NCBI GenBank assembly: GCA_034509425.1
Contig: JAVTVJ010000048.1
Span: 1,178,001 to 1,242,000 of the forward strand
Source: Eopsaltria australis
Lineage: Eukaryota; Chordata; Aves; Passeriformes; Petroicidae
DNA: 64,000 bases
Reading direction: 5' to 3'
The translations under genes and the position numbers were made by a program. Positions 44,146-54,073 of the stretch are shown here, piece by piece. Numbering within the stretch: position 1 is the stretch's first letter; the number at the start of each line of letters is the position of its first letter. Under the pieces are notes generated by a model. It made no database searches, had not been told where the DNA came from, and was given only the letters and a program-made list of their open reading frames with translations.

Positions 44146-45667
44146 AGCAGACAATGGGGCCACTTCCCCCACGCCCCGAAGGATCGGGGGTGGAATTCCT
44201 GCCAGTCCTCAGCTGTCCTGTCCACGGATGACTCAGAGGGTTGAGGGCTCCCCTCCCTGCAGAGAAAGAAAATGAATTGGTTTCTAAAAACAACATCCTG
44301 GAGGGAAATCATTCCAATGGGGCAGGGAAAGGATCGGAGCCCAATGGCAGCATCCATCTCTTATTTCATTTCTTTTTCCCAAGATTTTTTAGCTATTTTT
44401 CCTGTCATTTTCACATCCCACTTCTGGTTTCTTTTTATTCTCCTGATCTGGAATTAATTTCTTTCTCTTAGATTGATAAATTTCTTCCCTCTGGATTCTC
44501 TTCCCAGCACACACTTCCTTTTCCGTGTTACCTCCAAGACATTTTTTCCCTCTGGTTCTGTTCATCTTCCTCAATTTTCTTGACCATTGTGTCTTTCCAT
44601 GGATTTAAATCCCTTTTTCCTCCTTTTTGGTTCAATACATTCACTTTCCTCCTTCCTTCTCCATTTTAAGCGTTCAATCTCCTTTCTATTCCCTTCCATC
44701 AGTGGAGGCAAGGATCCAGCTCAGAAATATCATGGAAAAACATCCATTCTGCAGCACTGCTATCAAAATCTTCCTTTAAAAAACACATTCCGTGACAGAA
44801 AAAAGAGATTTCCACCAAACTTCCAAAATTTCCTGATCAGCAGTCGAATCCCACTGATAATTTCAGTTTTCAGTGGAAATGAGGACAAAATTCTGTTTGG
44901 TTAAAATGTCCTTGGATGCTTCCATTCTGAATTGAGCTTCAAATCCTGTGTTTGCGTATCAATTTAATGAGTCTAAAATGCCAATTAATTAAAACAATTC
45001 CTTTTCTCCAGCACATCCTCTGGATCCAGCTCTATTTTCCTTTATCCAGTGGAGGGTGGAATTCCTGATTGGCAGCAAAGGAAGAAGAAGTGAGGAAAAA
45101 ATAGACAATAATTGATTTATTCAGACAGGACGTGAGAATTCCGGAATCACATTGGAAATCCAGAATCACAACGGAAATCAATCAAATTTATTGGAATCAA
45201 TAAATCAAGGACTGTAGGTTCATGCAATTGGGAGTTTCACATCCTCTTGATGGGGAGAGATTTCAGAATTCCTCTCTCTTTCCCTCCCACTCTTCCACGA
45301 GAAAGTCTTCATGGATTTAAGGTCTGCTCTATCAAGGAGAAAGGAAATTTTCTGGCCAATCCTAACAGAAATAGAGCAAATATTTGGTTTGGTAGGAAAA
45401 TAAAAGGTGAGGTATTGTTTATAGGTAAAAAACCCAAAAACACACGGGAAAATGAGCATCAGCTGAGGAATCTTGTACCTGGAGAGCCAGGAACAGGGAT
45501 CTGAGGTTGGAGAGAGGCTGTGCCTGGATCAGCATCTCCCAGAAGATTAATTTTTATTTGCTTTTTTAAACAAATGTTACACATAAATTTGCAGTGGGAT
45601 AGACACCATGGTCCTATGGCTTCAGGACATGGAGTTCTATGGAATTTTTGGAATTTTCTATCTCTGC
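44146..45667. other. Unique sequence
   Basis: No gene recognised. 44360-44700 is T-rich and pyrimidine-rich but without period. A short GGAAATC(C/A) duplication lies at 45150-45180. An ORF at 44587-44904 (+) has no domain. Confidence 0.5.
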
Positions 45668-45841
45668 GGTGGTTTCCCAGAGAAGCTGTGGCTGCCCCTG
45701 GATCTCTGGAAGTGTCCAAGGTCAGGATGGACGGGGCTTGGAGCAGCCTGGGATATTGGGAGGTGTCCCTGCCCGTGGTGGGGTGGGACTGGATGATCTT
45801 TAAGGTCTCTTTCAACCCAAACCGTTCCAGGATTCCATGAT
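45668..45841 (+). mobile_element. CR1 LINE 3' end, left arm of an inverted pair
   Basis: Sense orientation: GGTTTCCCAGAGAAGCTGTG, GCTGCCCCTGGATCTCTGG, GACGGGGCTTGGAGCAGCC, GGAGGTGTCCCTGCCCGTGG, GGACTGGATGATCTTTAAGG, CAACCCAAACCGTTCC and tail GGATTCCATGAT. A second CR1 in the opposite orientation starts about 20 bases further on. Confidence 0.93.
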
Positions 45842-45860
45842 CTGGGCTTGTGATGATTTC

Positions 45861-46040
45861 CAGGGACACCTTCCACTGTCCCAGGCTTCTCCAAGCCCCA
45901 GTGTCCAACTTGGCCTTGGAAACTTCCAGGGATCCAGAGGCAACCACAGCTTCTCTGGGAATTCCATCCCAGCCCCTCCCCACCCTCCCAGCCAGGAATT
46001 CCATCCCGATATCCCATCCATCCCTGCCCCCTCTCAGGTA
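45861..46040 (-). mobile_element. CR1 LINE fragment, right arm of an inverted pair
   Basis: Reversed orientation but lacking the tail and the GGTTGGAAGG block. It begins at CAGGGACACCTTCCACTGTC and continues with CTTCTCCAAGCCCCAGTGTC, GGCCTTGGAAACTTCCAGGG, GGCAACCACAGCTTCTCTGG, CCCTCCCCACCCTCCCAGCC and CCCGATATCCCATCC. About 100 bases are reverse-complementary to 45672-45775. Confidence 0.92.
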
Positions 46041-47040
46041 ACCAATTTTTTCCTACAAAAGCCAAGGTGAAGAGTCAGGAAAAAGCTCCAAGAGCATTTC
46101 TTGAATGCTGGGATACCCAGGAAACTTAGAAATAATTCCTATTTTCCCCCTTTCCCCCCCCCGCCAGAATACTCAGAACCAACCTCACCTTTAGCAACTT
46201 GCCAAATGCATTTTAAACAATGACACCACGAACATTTTGGAATTCTTTTTACATTTCCAGGTGAACTTTCCTTGGCCAAACAGCCCCGGCAGCCGGAGCG
46301 AGCGGCGAGAACAATGAGTCAGAAAAAGGCTGGGATTAAAAAAAGCTCTGCTTTGCTCACATCCTGGATTGATTTCCTTGAACGATTTCCCTCCGACGGC
46401 CGCGGTCAAAAATAAGATCAGGAATAATAAAATCAGGGAGTTGGCCCCTCCCTGCTGCTCCTAATACAGGATTTGCTCACCATGTGTCGACAGAGCCCCG
46501 CAGACAGATCAAGATGGGAATTCAAGCAATAAAACTCCGGGGAAAAATGGGGATTTTCCTGCTTTTTGTTATTCTTACAGCGGTTGCATCGTGCTCATAA
46601 TGGAGAGGTTAAAAGAGGAGGGTGTGAGGGATCATTTTTGGGTCTTTTTTTTTAATTCTCTTTGTAAGCTTGGAGAAGGATTTTATTTATTATTTAAATA
46701 TATATATTTATATAATTATTGATATTTTTAATATATTTTTATAATTTTTTTCAATGTAACTGTGCAGAAATCCAGGTTTTCACCCCTTTTTTTTTCTTTC
46801 ATAAAAAGACATTTCTTAATTTTCACTCTTTTCCCTCTTCCTACCTCCCAAGCACTCAATTACCAGACAACTTCACAATAACTGCTGTTGTCGTTACCCC
46901 ACTAAAATCACAATCAGTGAGAGAAATAATTAATCTATTTTTGCGTTAATTGAGGAGAGAGTGCAAATAAATCAATGCAGATCACAGAAATCAGAGCCAG
47001 GTTCAATCTCTCTGCTCAAAGATGCATAAAAGGGGGTAAA
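46041..47040. other. Unique sequence with AT-rich core
   Basis: No gene recognised. 46680-46760 is a TATATTTA-rich run. 46860-46960 has several TAATTA-type and AATCAC motifs without periodicity. Confidence 0.5.
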
Positions 47041-47345
47041 TACACAAGTAGACACATTCATAAGGATATAAATAATATAGACAAATATATAAATATATAA
47101 ATATATAAATTATAAATAATAAATGTATAAATGAGAAATATATATAAATATATAATATATTTTTATATAAATTATATAAATTACATAAGTACATACATAA
47201 TAATATAAAATATGAATATATAAAATATATAATATATAACATACGAATACATAATAGATTAATATATAAATAGATGAACACACAAATATATTAATATATT
47301 AATAATAGCTAAATATAAATATATAAACAATTGATAAAAATCAAA
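47041..47345. repeat. AT-rich low-complexity region (ATATAAAT type)
   Basis: Irregular mixture of AAATATATAA, TATAAATTATA and TACATAA units. Period is not constant. ORFs reading Tyr/Ile/Leu-rich protein are shadows. Confidence 0.9.
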
Positions 47346-47938
47346 GAAATGTTAAAAAATCCAACCCTAAAACCTCAACCCAGAGCAGATTTGGGCTCCT
47401 ATTTCTACAAATACCACGTAATGTTGTAGTATTTTATATCTAAAACTGGATGTGCTGCACCAACCATTCAGGGGAGTATTTTGCATTCCAAAATTCACTC
47501 CAAGGGCATTATTAACCTTAAATCTTCCCCGTTTTCCTGCTGAAAAGCTCCAGTTACTCCCTAAAAAAGTGAAAATCAGTTGGTGTGGCCTCATCGGTCC
47601 CTGCAGTGCCAAAATCTTGCAGGGAACGCTTCGAGTTTCCATGGCAAAACCTTATGGGCCAAAATATTTATTCCATAGATCAGGATTTTTTTTCCCCCCC
47701 AAAGAAATCAGGTGGAAGAAAGAATATATTTATTTAGGAGATTTACTGTGTTGGATAAAATTGTTTGATCTCCTCCCAAAGGATATAAATACATGGAACA
47801 CAAACTGCACCAGGAATTAATTTGGGGGGATCGTGGCTATTTTAGGAAAACATAGAACGGTAAATTAAAATATTGCTAAAAATTGATATATTTTTATACT
47901 CAGTATACATTTATCCCATGAAACTCGTCCCCCACAAA
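47346..47938. other. Unique sequence
   Basis: No repeat recognised. A 122-residue ORF (+, 47452-47820) has no domain and is not called. Confidence 0.5.
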
Positions 47939-48068
47939 AGAGCTGGAGAGTGTCCAGGGAAGGGAATGGAGATGGGAAGGAGCTGGAGAATTCCTGAGGG
48001 AGCTGGGAATGTTCATCCAGGAGAAAAGGAGGCTCAGGGGGGACCTTGTGGCTCTGCTCAGCTCTCTG
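47939..48068 (+). mobile_element. CR1 LINE internal fragment
   Basis: Sense orientation, matching the same CR1 part as the inner end of the 42.9-kb copy: AAGGGAATGGAGATGGGAAG, GAGGGAGCTGGGAATGTTCA, CAGGAGAAAAGGAGGCTCAG and GGGACCTTGTGGCTCTGCTC. It stops before the 3' region, so both ends are lost. Confidence 0.85.
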
Positions 48069-48184
48069 AAAATTGTGTGCAAAATGATTTTTACATTTGT
48101 AAATTTGTGATGTTCAGGAACAGGAAATTTTTGGGGAAAGATTTTTTCATTCAGTCATCAGAACAAAATTCATTTTTTACACTG

Positions 48185-48478
48185 GAGAAAGAGAAGGAGG
48201 GAGGGAAGGAGGGAAGGAGGGAAGGAGGGAGGGAGGAGGAAGAGGAGGGAGGGAAGGAGGAGGGAGGAAGAGACGGGAAGGAGGGAGGGAGGGAGGGAGG
48301 GAGGAAGCGAAGGGAGGAGGAAGGGAGGAGGAAGGAATGAGGAAGGCAACGAAGGAGAGGGAAGGAGAAAGGAAGGAAGGAAGGAAGGAAGGATGGAAGG
48401 AAGGAAGGAAGGAAGGAAGGAAGGAAGGAAGGAAGGAAGGAAGGAAGGAAGGAAGGAAGGAAGGAAGGAAGGAAGGAA
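48185..48478. repeat. Polypurine array: GGGAGGAAGG variants then (GGAA)n
   Basis: 48185-48370 is irregular GGAGGGA, GGAAGGAGG and AGGAGGAAG sequence. 48371-48478 is nearly perfect (GGAA), about 27 units with one GGAT interruption. The strand is pure purine except for a few bases (GACGGG, GGCAACG). Tandem GGAA is the core recognised by ETS-family factors, so it might be bound, but I have no evidence that it is. Confidence 0.95.
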
Positions 48479-49122
48479 GTCACAGGAAAAGTAATTTTGT
48501 AAATGAAAGTCATGGGAAGGCCGTGGTGATTTCATTTTAAGTCATGAAGAAGAACTGCATGAAAAAACTCCAGTTAAAGGGTCCAAGAAAAATCCCAGTC
48601 TGGCAAAGCTGTTGATAAAGCAAACTGAACATCTGACCATGAAAAGTTTAAAGTCATCAATAATTGTCTGCAGACAGAAGAAGAAAAAGGAGAATTATGT
48701 GTCAAAACATGGAGAATCCTCGTGTTTTATGGGTATTAAATTGTTTATCAAGGTCCTGGAAAGTTGTTATAACCCAAGCAGAAATTATGGATTTGAAATG
48801 AGCAGACAATGAGTCAAAAAAATCCATTTCCAAGTTATAAAAGCAAAAGAAAGAACACCTTAAATTATTTCTCTTCTGCTGTTTTAAACCATTCTAAATT
48901 CCAGGAAGGCCAGGTGAAATGGTCACCTCAGCAATTTAGGATCCTAAAATCCGCATGAATTTGGAAGATCTCTGATTTTCCAAAAGCCACCACCAAACCA
49001 TTCAGCTTCCTTGGAAAACCTGAAGAGAATTTTAGCAGAGATGTCACATCCAGAGTGACATTAATTAATGGAGAGTGGATTTAATTTATGGCACCTACTC
49101 TAGGATATATAAAAGGTGGATT
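48479..49122. other. Unique sequence
   Basis: No gene or repeat recognised. Confidence 0.5.
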
Positions 49123-49252
49123 CATCACCCCTGGAGAGGCTTAAAGGATGTGGAGAGGTGGCACTTAGGGATGTGATTTAATGGTGGATTTGGCACTGCT
49201 GGATTAGGAATTGGACTTGATGCTCTCCAACGTCTTTTCAAACCTGGATGCA
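49123..49252 (+). mobile_element. CR1 LINE 3' end, older subfamily type
   Basis: Sense orientation: CATCACCCCTGGAGAGGCTT, AAGGATGTGGAGAGGTGGCA, CTTAGGGATGTGATTTAATG, GTGGATTTGGCACTGCTGG and AATTGGACTTGATGCTCTCC followed by TCTTTTCAAACCTGGATG. This is the CR1 form with a TTAGGGACATGGTTTAGTGG block, as is typical of older avian copies. Confidence 0.93.
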
Positions 49253-50335
49253 GATCTAAAAGAGGCGAGTCTGCTGCTCAGTTTCAGGTGGATTAATTTC
49301 CACTGGCTCAGAGGTTTTTGGAGGCAGAGAAATACCCAAAGCTCATTTGGGGGATTTGTGTTATTCCCAATAATTTTTCAATTTTTCAGTAACTACCCCA
49401 TGTCAGAATTTCTGGCTTCTCTCTCCTGGGGGAGGAATCAGGTCCATCCCGATGCCGACTCTTCCAGGGAGGGAAAAACTATCCTGTCTTCCTGCTCCTG
49501 TTTGGGCCGGGGCTGGGACAACCCTTGGCCAATCCTTGGCTGAAGGGAATGGGAATGAAAGGACAGACACAGCATTTGTGGAAAACAGACTGGACTTCTT
49601 TGATTTTTTTTTTCCCTTGGCTCTCAAGAGAGATCTGAGCATTGCTGCAAAGAGCTGATTCAACCTCTCTTTCCTGGTGCTCCCTTTTGGAGCGGGACAA
49701 ACTAAATCCCACCCCTTTATCCCCTTCCTCATTCCCAAATCCCCTAAAAGAGCTGCCCCTCCTTCCACTGGAAGATCCCATTTCCTCCCTCGTAGTCTCG
49801 CTGTGCTCTAACCCCACTATCAAAGCTTAAAACAACAAAAGTTTTGGGAAACCCCCCCCTCCATTTTCCATTTTGTCCGTGTGCCAAGCCCCGCATCCTG
49901 TGTCTGGAGCAGAGATTGTTTGAGACCTCGCACTGATAAATTGTGAGTATTAGGGATATTTTTGGGAAAGTAGGGGAATTTCAAAGACAAGCCTTTACTT
50001 GAACAGCTGCCTGGAAAATCGAGAGCTCGGAACAAAACCAGTATCCGATCGGAGGAAATCCTGATCCGTGTCTCTCCTACGTTTCTGGTTTTTCAGCCGT
50101 GCTGTTTTCAAGTTGTCCCTGTGTTATAAAATCCTCCCTCGCTGTGGTGCTTGGAAAGGCCCATTTACGGAGATAAAGGACCATAAAATCTCTTCATTCC
50201 TACAGAACATGGCCGTTCCCAACATTTTAGGGATTTAGTGCTGGTAAAACCACCAGAATGACGAAATTGGAGGAGCAAATCCTCCTTAATAACCTGAATA
50301 AAGAAGCTGATAAGGAACATGGAGAAGATCCTTAC
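49253..50335. other. Unique sequence
   Basis: No gene recognised. T9 run at about 49604 and C7 run at about 49852. ORFs on both strands at 49403-49823 overlap antiparallel and show no domain. Confidence 0.5.
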
Positions 50336-50383
50336 CTGTGTGAGGGCTTCCAAATGAATCAAAAGTAAAGCTTGGATTTGGTG
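50336..50383 (-). CDS. Weak candidate 48-nt exon on the - strand, gene unknown
   Basis: On the - strand, TTCTGGTTCCGCAG precedes a 48-base segment that ends in CACAG|GTAAGG. The length is a multiple of three. Two frames are open: one reads HQIQALLLIHLEALTQ and another reads PNPSFTFDSFGSPHT. The pyrimidine tract is short and interrupted by G, so the acceptor is mediocre. The candidate lies on the strand opposite to the 36.8-kb exon, so both cannot belong to one transcript. Chance is the simplest explanation. Confidence 0.15.
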
Positions 50384-52416
50384 CTGCGGAACCAGAATCA
50401 ACATCAAGAGCTGTGGAAAAATCAGATGTGGAAAAGTAGAGGCACAGAGGGGCTCACACATGGACCTGAAGGTTCTGTCAGGGCCTGTGCTGACCCATCC
50501 CATGAGCAGATGGAGATGTTCACTCAGGACGACAGAATCAGGCAGATTTCAGAAAAGCAGGATCAACCGTAGCCTTAAAAGAGGTGAATCCCAAGGTTGT
50601 GGTTCATGACTGGATGTAAGAGCTCCAGAATCTCTGTTCAGGTTCTGGATTTTGGGAAAGGTGAGATTTGTGCATCTCAGGTGGCTTCAACCTCTCCATT
50701 TCGGCAGTGGAGCTAACCCTCAATGGAGATGTTGGAGAGCCAGTGATGGTGACTCAACACCTCCTTGGAGATGGCCTAGAGGAGATGAATTCCTCATCTA
50801 GGAGGGACTTTTCTAGGATACAAAGTTCACACTATGGCCAGGAAGAGCCAGACGCTGGGAATTTGGTCATGGACTTGGTCGCTGAGCGTTTTGTTCTGCT
50901 CAGGCCAAATAAACCCAAAATATGAGAATTTGGATTACGGCATTAAATATGTTTGGAGCCGGTTTTCCTGGAAGATCTGGAGGTGGCCTCCTGGAGTGGT
51001 CCTTATTGTAAGGAATGTTTGTAAGGACCAAGAGGCTCAGACCCATCAGGAACTCCATGAGGAGCGTGCCAGACTTCCCAGCCAAGGCAATCTTTGGCCG
51101 CTGTGTGTTGATGAGGAGGGATGGCTCAGATTGGGGTTGGGTTTGTGTCCATGGGAGCATCTTTGCCATGGCACCTCCAGCTTCCATGGAATGCCAGCAG
51201 GGCAAAGCAGTCCTTCCCAACACCTTTATTCATTCCCAAGCTGGTTCTTTCCATCTCTTCCACAATTTTTCTGTAGGAATTTACTTGTTAACTTTCTAAC
51301 GTACGGGTTCTTCTGGGCCTGAGTGGAGATTCAAAAAAGGATCCATAAATGATCCCTAGGGCAGATTTTCCCTCGTTCCCTGTCACACGTGGGCGTTAAG
51401 ACAGACAAAAATTGCCTCTCCCTTTTCTCAGTAATTTTCCCAACCCCACTGGCTTTTATTACACTGATTTATTTATTTTTCCCTCCTTTCCCACTCAGTT
51501 TGAAGTGGCTGCTCCCTCATCCCCAGCACTGGCTCACAAAATACATGTGGAAAGTGAAATGTATTGTTCAATTATTTGCTTTTCTTTTCGTGGATGTGAC
51601 GTGTTCTCATTCATTTGTTGGGGTTTTTTGTGCCCCAGTAGTGAGGGGGGAAAATAAATGACCTTTTTCAGTCTTTTATTTTTTCATTTTGACTTCATCC
51701 TTTTATTTTTTACCTTTGAAAAAAACAAAAAAAAAAACCCCTTTGTGATCTCAACAACCACGTAATGAATGCGAGTGAATAACCGGGCTATCCACGAAAT
51801 GTTTTCCTGGGTGTTCCCTTCTGTACCAGCCAATTTTTCCTTCGCTTCAGGAAGGCAGCCAAGATAAGGAAATATTCATCATTTCTGCACTGCATTATTT
51901 CAGTGGAAACAAAAGCTCACGCTGTGCATATTTGTGTACATTGTGCCTTGATTGCAGGCGCTGTCATCCCCAGTCCAGGGTTTCAGAGTGCCTTTGGAGC
52001 CTCCCAGTTCTCCAGTCATTCATGGAAAAGCCACTTGGATAACTGCGGTTATAATTTTGGTGTTCCTGCAAAGGCAAATCTTGGTGTTTCTGCCCCTTTC
52101 ATCTACAACCTCTTCTCGTCCCCCTCTGATACAAAAGTTTGTGTGGCCACTCCTTGAACCTGGCCAAGGAACTGATCCAGCTGAAAAAGAACCTGGGGAA
52201 AAAAAACCAGAATTGATTTTTGCCTCCAGATCAGCTCCTTTTTGGAGTTCACCGCCTGCTCAGGAAAGCTGGAGGGCGGGAAGAGCTCTGGGATTGCCTT
52301 GAGGGCAAGGGAGAGGGAAGCAGGAGGGGAGGGATGTTTAAACTGGGATTGACAACAAATCCTGAGGCCTTAAAAGCTTCACCCTGACAAGGAAATCTCT
52401 GAGGTGACCAACTGTA
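50384..52416. other. Unique sequence with overlapping ORFs, no gene recognised
   Basis: Three ORFs at 50668-50925, 50834-51322 and 51015-51299 (+) and one at 50900-51223 (-) overlap within 650 bases. Composition is more even than the AT-rich surroundings, without repeat structure, so a decayed pseudogene or a non-coding transcript is possible. I see no domain, no retroviral motif, no LTR-like pair and no poly(A) tail. 51650-51750 is A/T-rich with an A11 run. Confidence 0.4.
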
Positions 52417-52592
52417 GGAACATGGAATTGCTTAGGTTGGAAAAGGCCATTAATCCAAGGCCACCACTGCCCCACGTCCACAAATGCCACATCCACACGA
52501 ATCTTTAGGGATGAGACTCCACCACTGCCCTGTGCAGCAGTGCCAGGGCTGGACAGCCCTTTCCAGGAAGGAATTTTTCCCAATATCCAAAC
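52417..52592 (-). mobile_element. CR1 LINE fragment, older subfamily type
   Basis: Reversed orientation: GGAATTGCTTAGGTTGGAAA, AGGCCATTAATCCAAGGCC, CCACAAATGCCACATCCACA, GGGATGAGACTCCACCACTG and CCAGGAAGGAATTTTTCCCA. Same general subfamily as the 32.1-kb and 42.9-kb pieces. Confidence 0.9.
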
Positions 52593-53852
52593 TCTGGGCT
52601 AGAAGAGATTATGACACAGGAGATGATTATGGAAGCAATGTTATGTGTCACACAGCCTCTCCTGGAATATCTGCCTGTATTGGAAAGAAGGGAATAAATC
52701 AGGGAATTCTTTTCCACCTGTGTGATCTAAATCCTGCTGAAGATCTTGCTGATGAATCACTGAAGTCATCGAGACACTTTAAATTTCCCCCTGGAACCAC
52801 ATCTTGGATTGTTCCTCCCTAAATGATGACATTCCAGGGGAGAGAGGAATCTGAGGAGAGCAGCGGGAAAAGTTGGGCTGAAAATTAACACCTCACAGGA
52901 CAGAAAACATGTAGAATAAAAGAAATAATTAAAAACAAAATTAGTAGTTAGAAACAACGAGAACTAGGCCGTGATTAAAGGCAAGATGAGGAGTTGAGAG
53001 TTCTTTCAACGTTTTTTACTGTGTAGAAAGTGGCAATTAAATAATTTTTGAATTATGAACAAGTAATCAATGATTACCAAGTGTTACAGCAGTTACAACA
53101 TCTGTGCATGAAAAATTAATTAGCTCAATTAGTGAGGGAAGGCTCTCTGCAGGTTTTTGTCCCATTCCCATAAAAACTCCTCTTCAAAGACAAAGACAAA
53201 CTCCAGGACCCTCCTTGCCCAGCAATTCCCAGCCTAAGCCTGATTTAGGCAGCTTTAGAAGCGTTCTCTAAGGGACTAAATTTGGGAGATCAGGACATTT
53301 CCAGGGAGGTCCAGGCAGGAAGGAAGGCTGCACTAATGAAATTAATTAAATCTTTAATGACCGGGCAGGTACTCAGCAGCAATCCATGGATCCCCCCAAG
53401 GATCTGGAAGCATATGTGAAAAAATTCCACCTTCTGCTTCCTTCCCACAACAGTGGTAGAGAGCTCATAAATGGATTTTTGGCCAAAATAGACTTCTCCA
53501 GGCCTGAGATAGCCGAGAGGAAAAGGAGAGGCAGAGAGCAGGAAAACTCTCATGAATGTGTCATCCAAACCCAGATAAAATTTCTGTGACACCAGAGCTA
53601 TAATTACAATATGACTGCAATTAGAATTTTGATCAGACACCTTCAGCATCCTCCAGCTAATCTTAGCCTTGGCGTGATGGCCACAATACCCACAGGAATG
53701 TCACTGCCACGCTGGGAAGGGAAACAGGAGCATTCAATTATTTATTCACAGCTGGGGAGAAAATTCCTGTGGGGTCTATAAGATGGACTCTATCCCAAAT
53801 CCTTGTCATGTGGTCTCATCCCATTTTTGAGAAATAAAAGTGATCAAGGTCA
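52593..53852. other. Unique sequence
   Basis: No gene or repeat recognised. AT-rich at 52900-53120. A 119-residue ORF (53290-53649, -) lacks a domain. Confidence 0.5.
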
Positions 53853-54073
53853 TCACAGAATCCCAGAATGATTTGGGGTGGAAGGGACCTCAAAGGTGCT
53901 CATTTCCAACTTCTTCACCTTCCACTATCCCAGGTTTCTCCAAGCCCCATCCAACCCCATCCAACTTGGACACTCCCAGGGATGCGGCAGCCACAGCTTC
54001 TCTGGGAAATCCATCCCAGCCCCTCTCCATCCTCCCAGCCAAGAATTCCTTCCCAATATTCCATTTAACCCTA
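53853..54073 (-). mobile_element. CR1 LINE 3' end with internal duplication and deletion
   Basis: Reversed orientation: GATTTGGGGTGGAAGGGACC, CACCTTCCACTATCCCAGG, CTCCAAGCCCCATCCAACCC, CAGCCACAGCTTCTCTGGG and TTCCTTCCCAATATTCCATT. CCATCCAAC is doubled at about 53948-53967, and the GCCATGGGCAGGGA block is lost. Confidence 0.9.

Noticed and set aside
46191..46300. - strand donor-like AAAG|GTGAGG with an upstream ORF
   Set aside because: No clear pyrimidine tract and acceptor upstream, and the 72-residue ORF has no domain.
49253..52416. Endogenous retrovirus in the ORF-rich block at 50.6-51.3 kb
   Set aside because: No paired LTRs, primer-binding site or recognisable gag/pol/env motif was visible.
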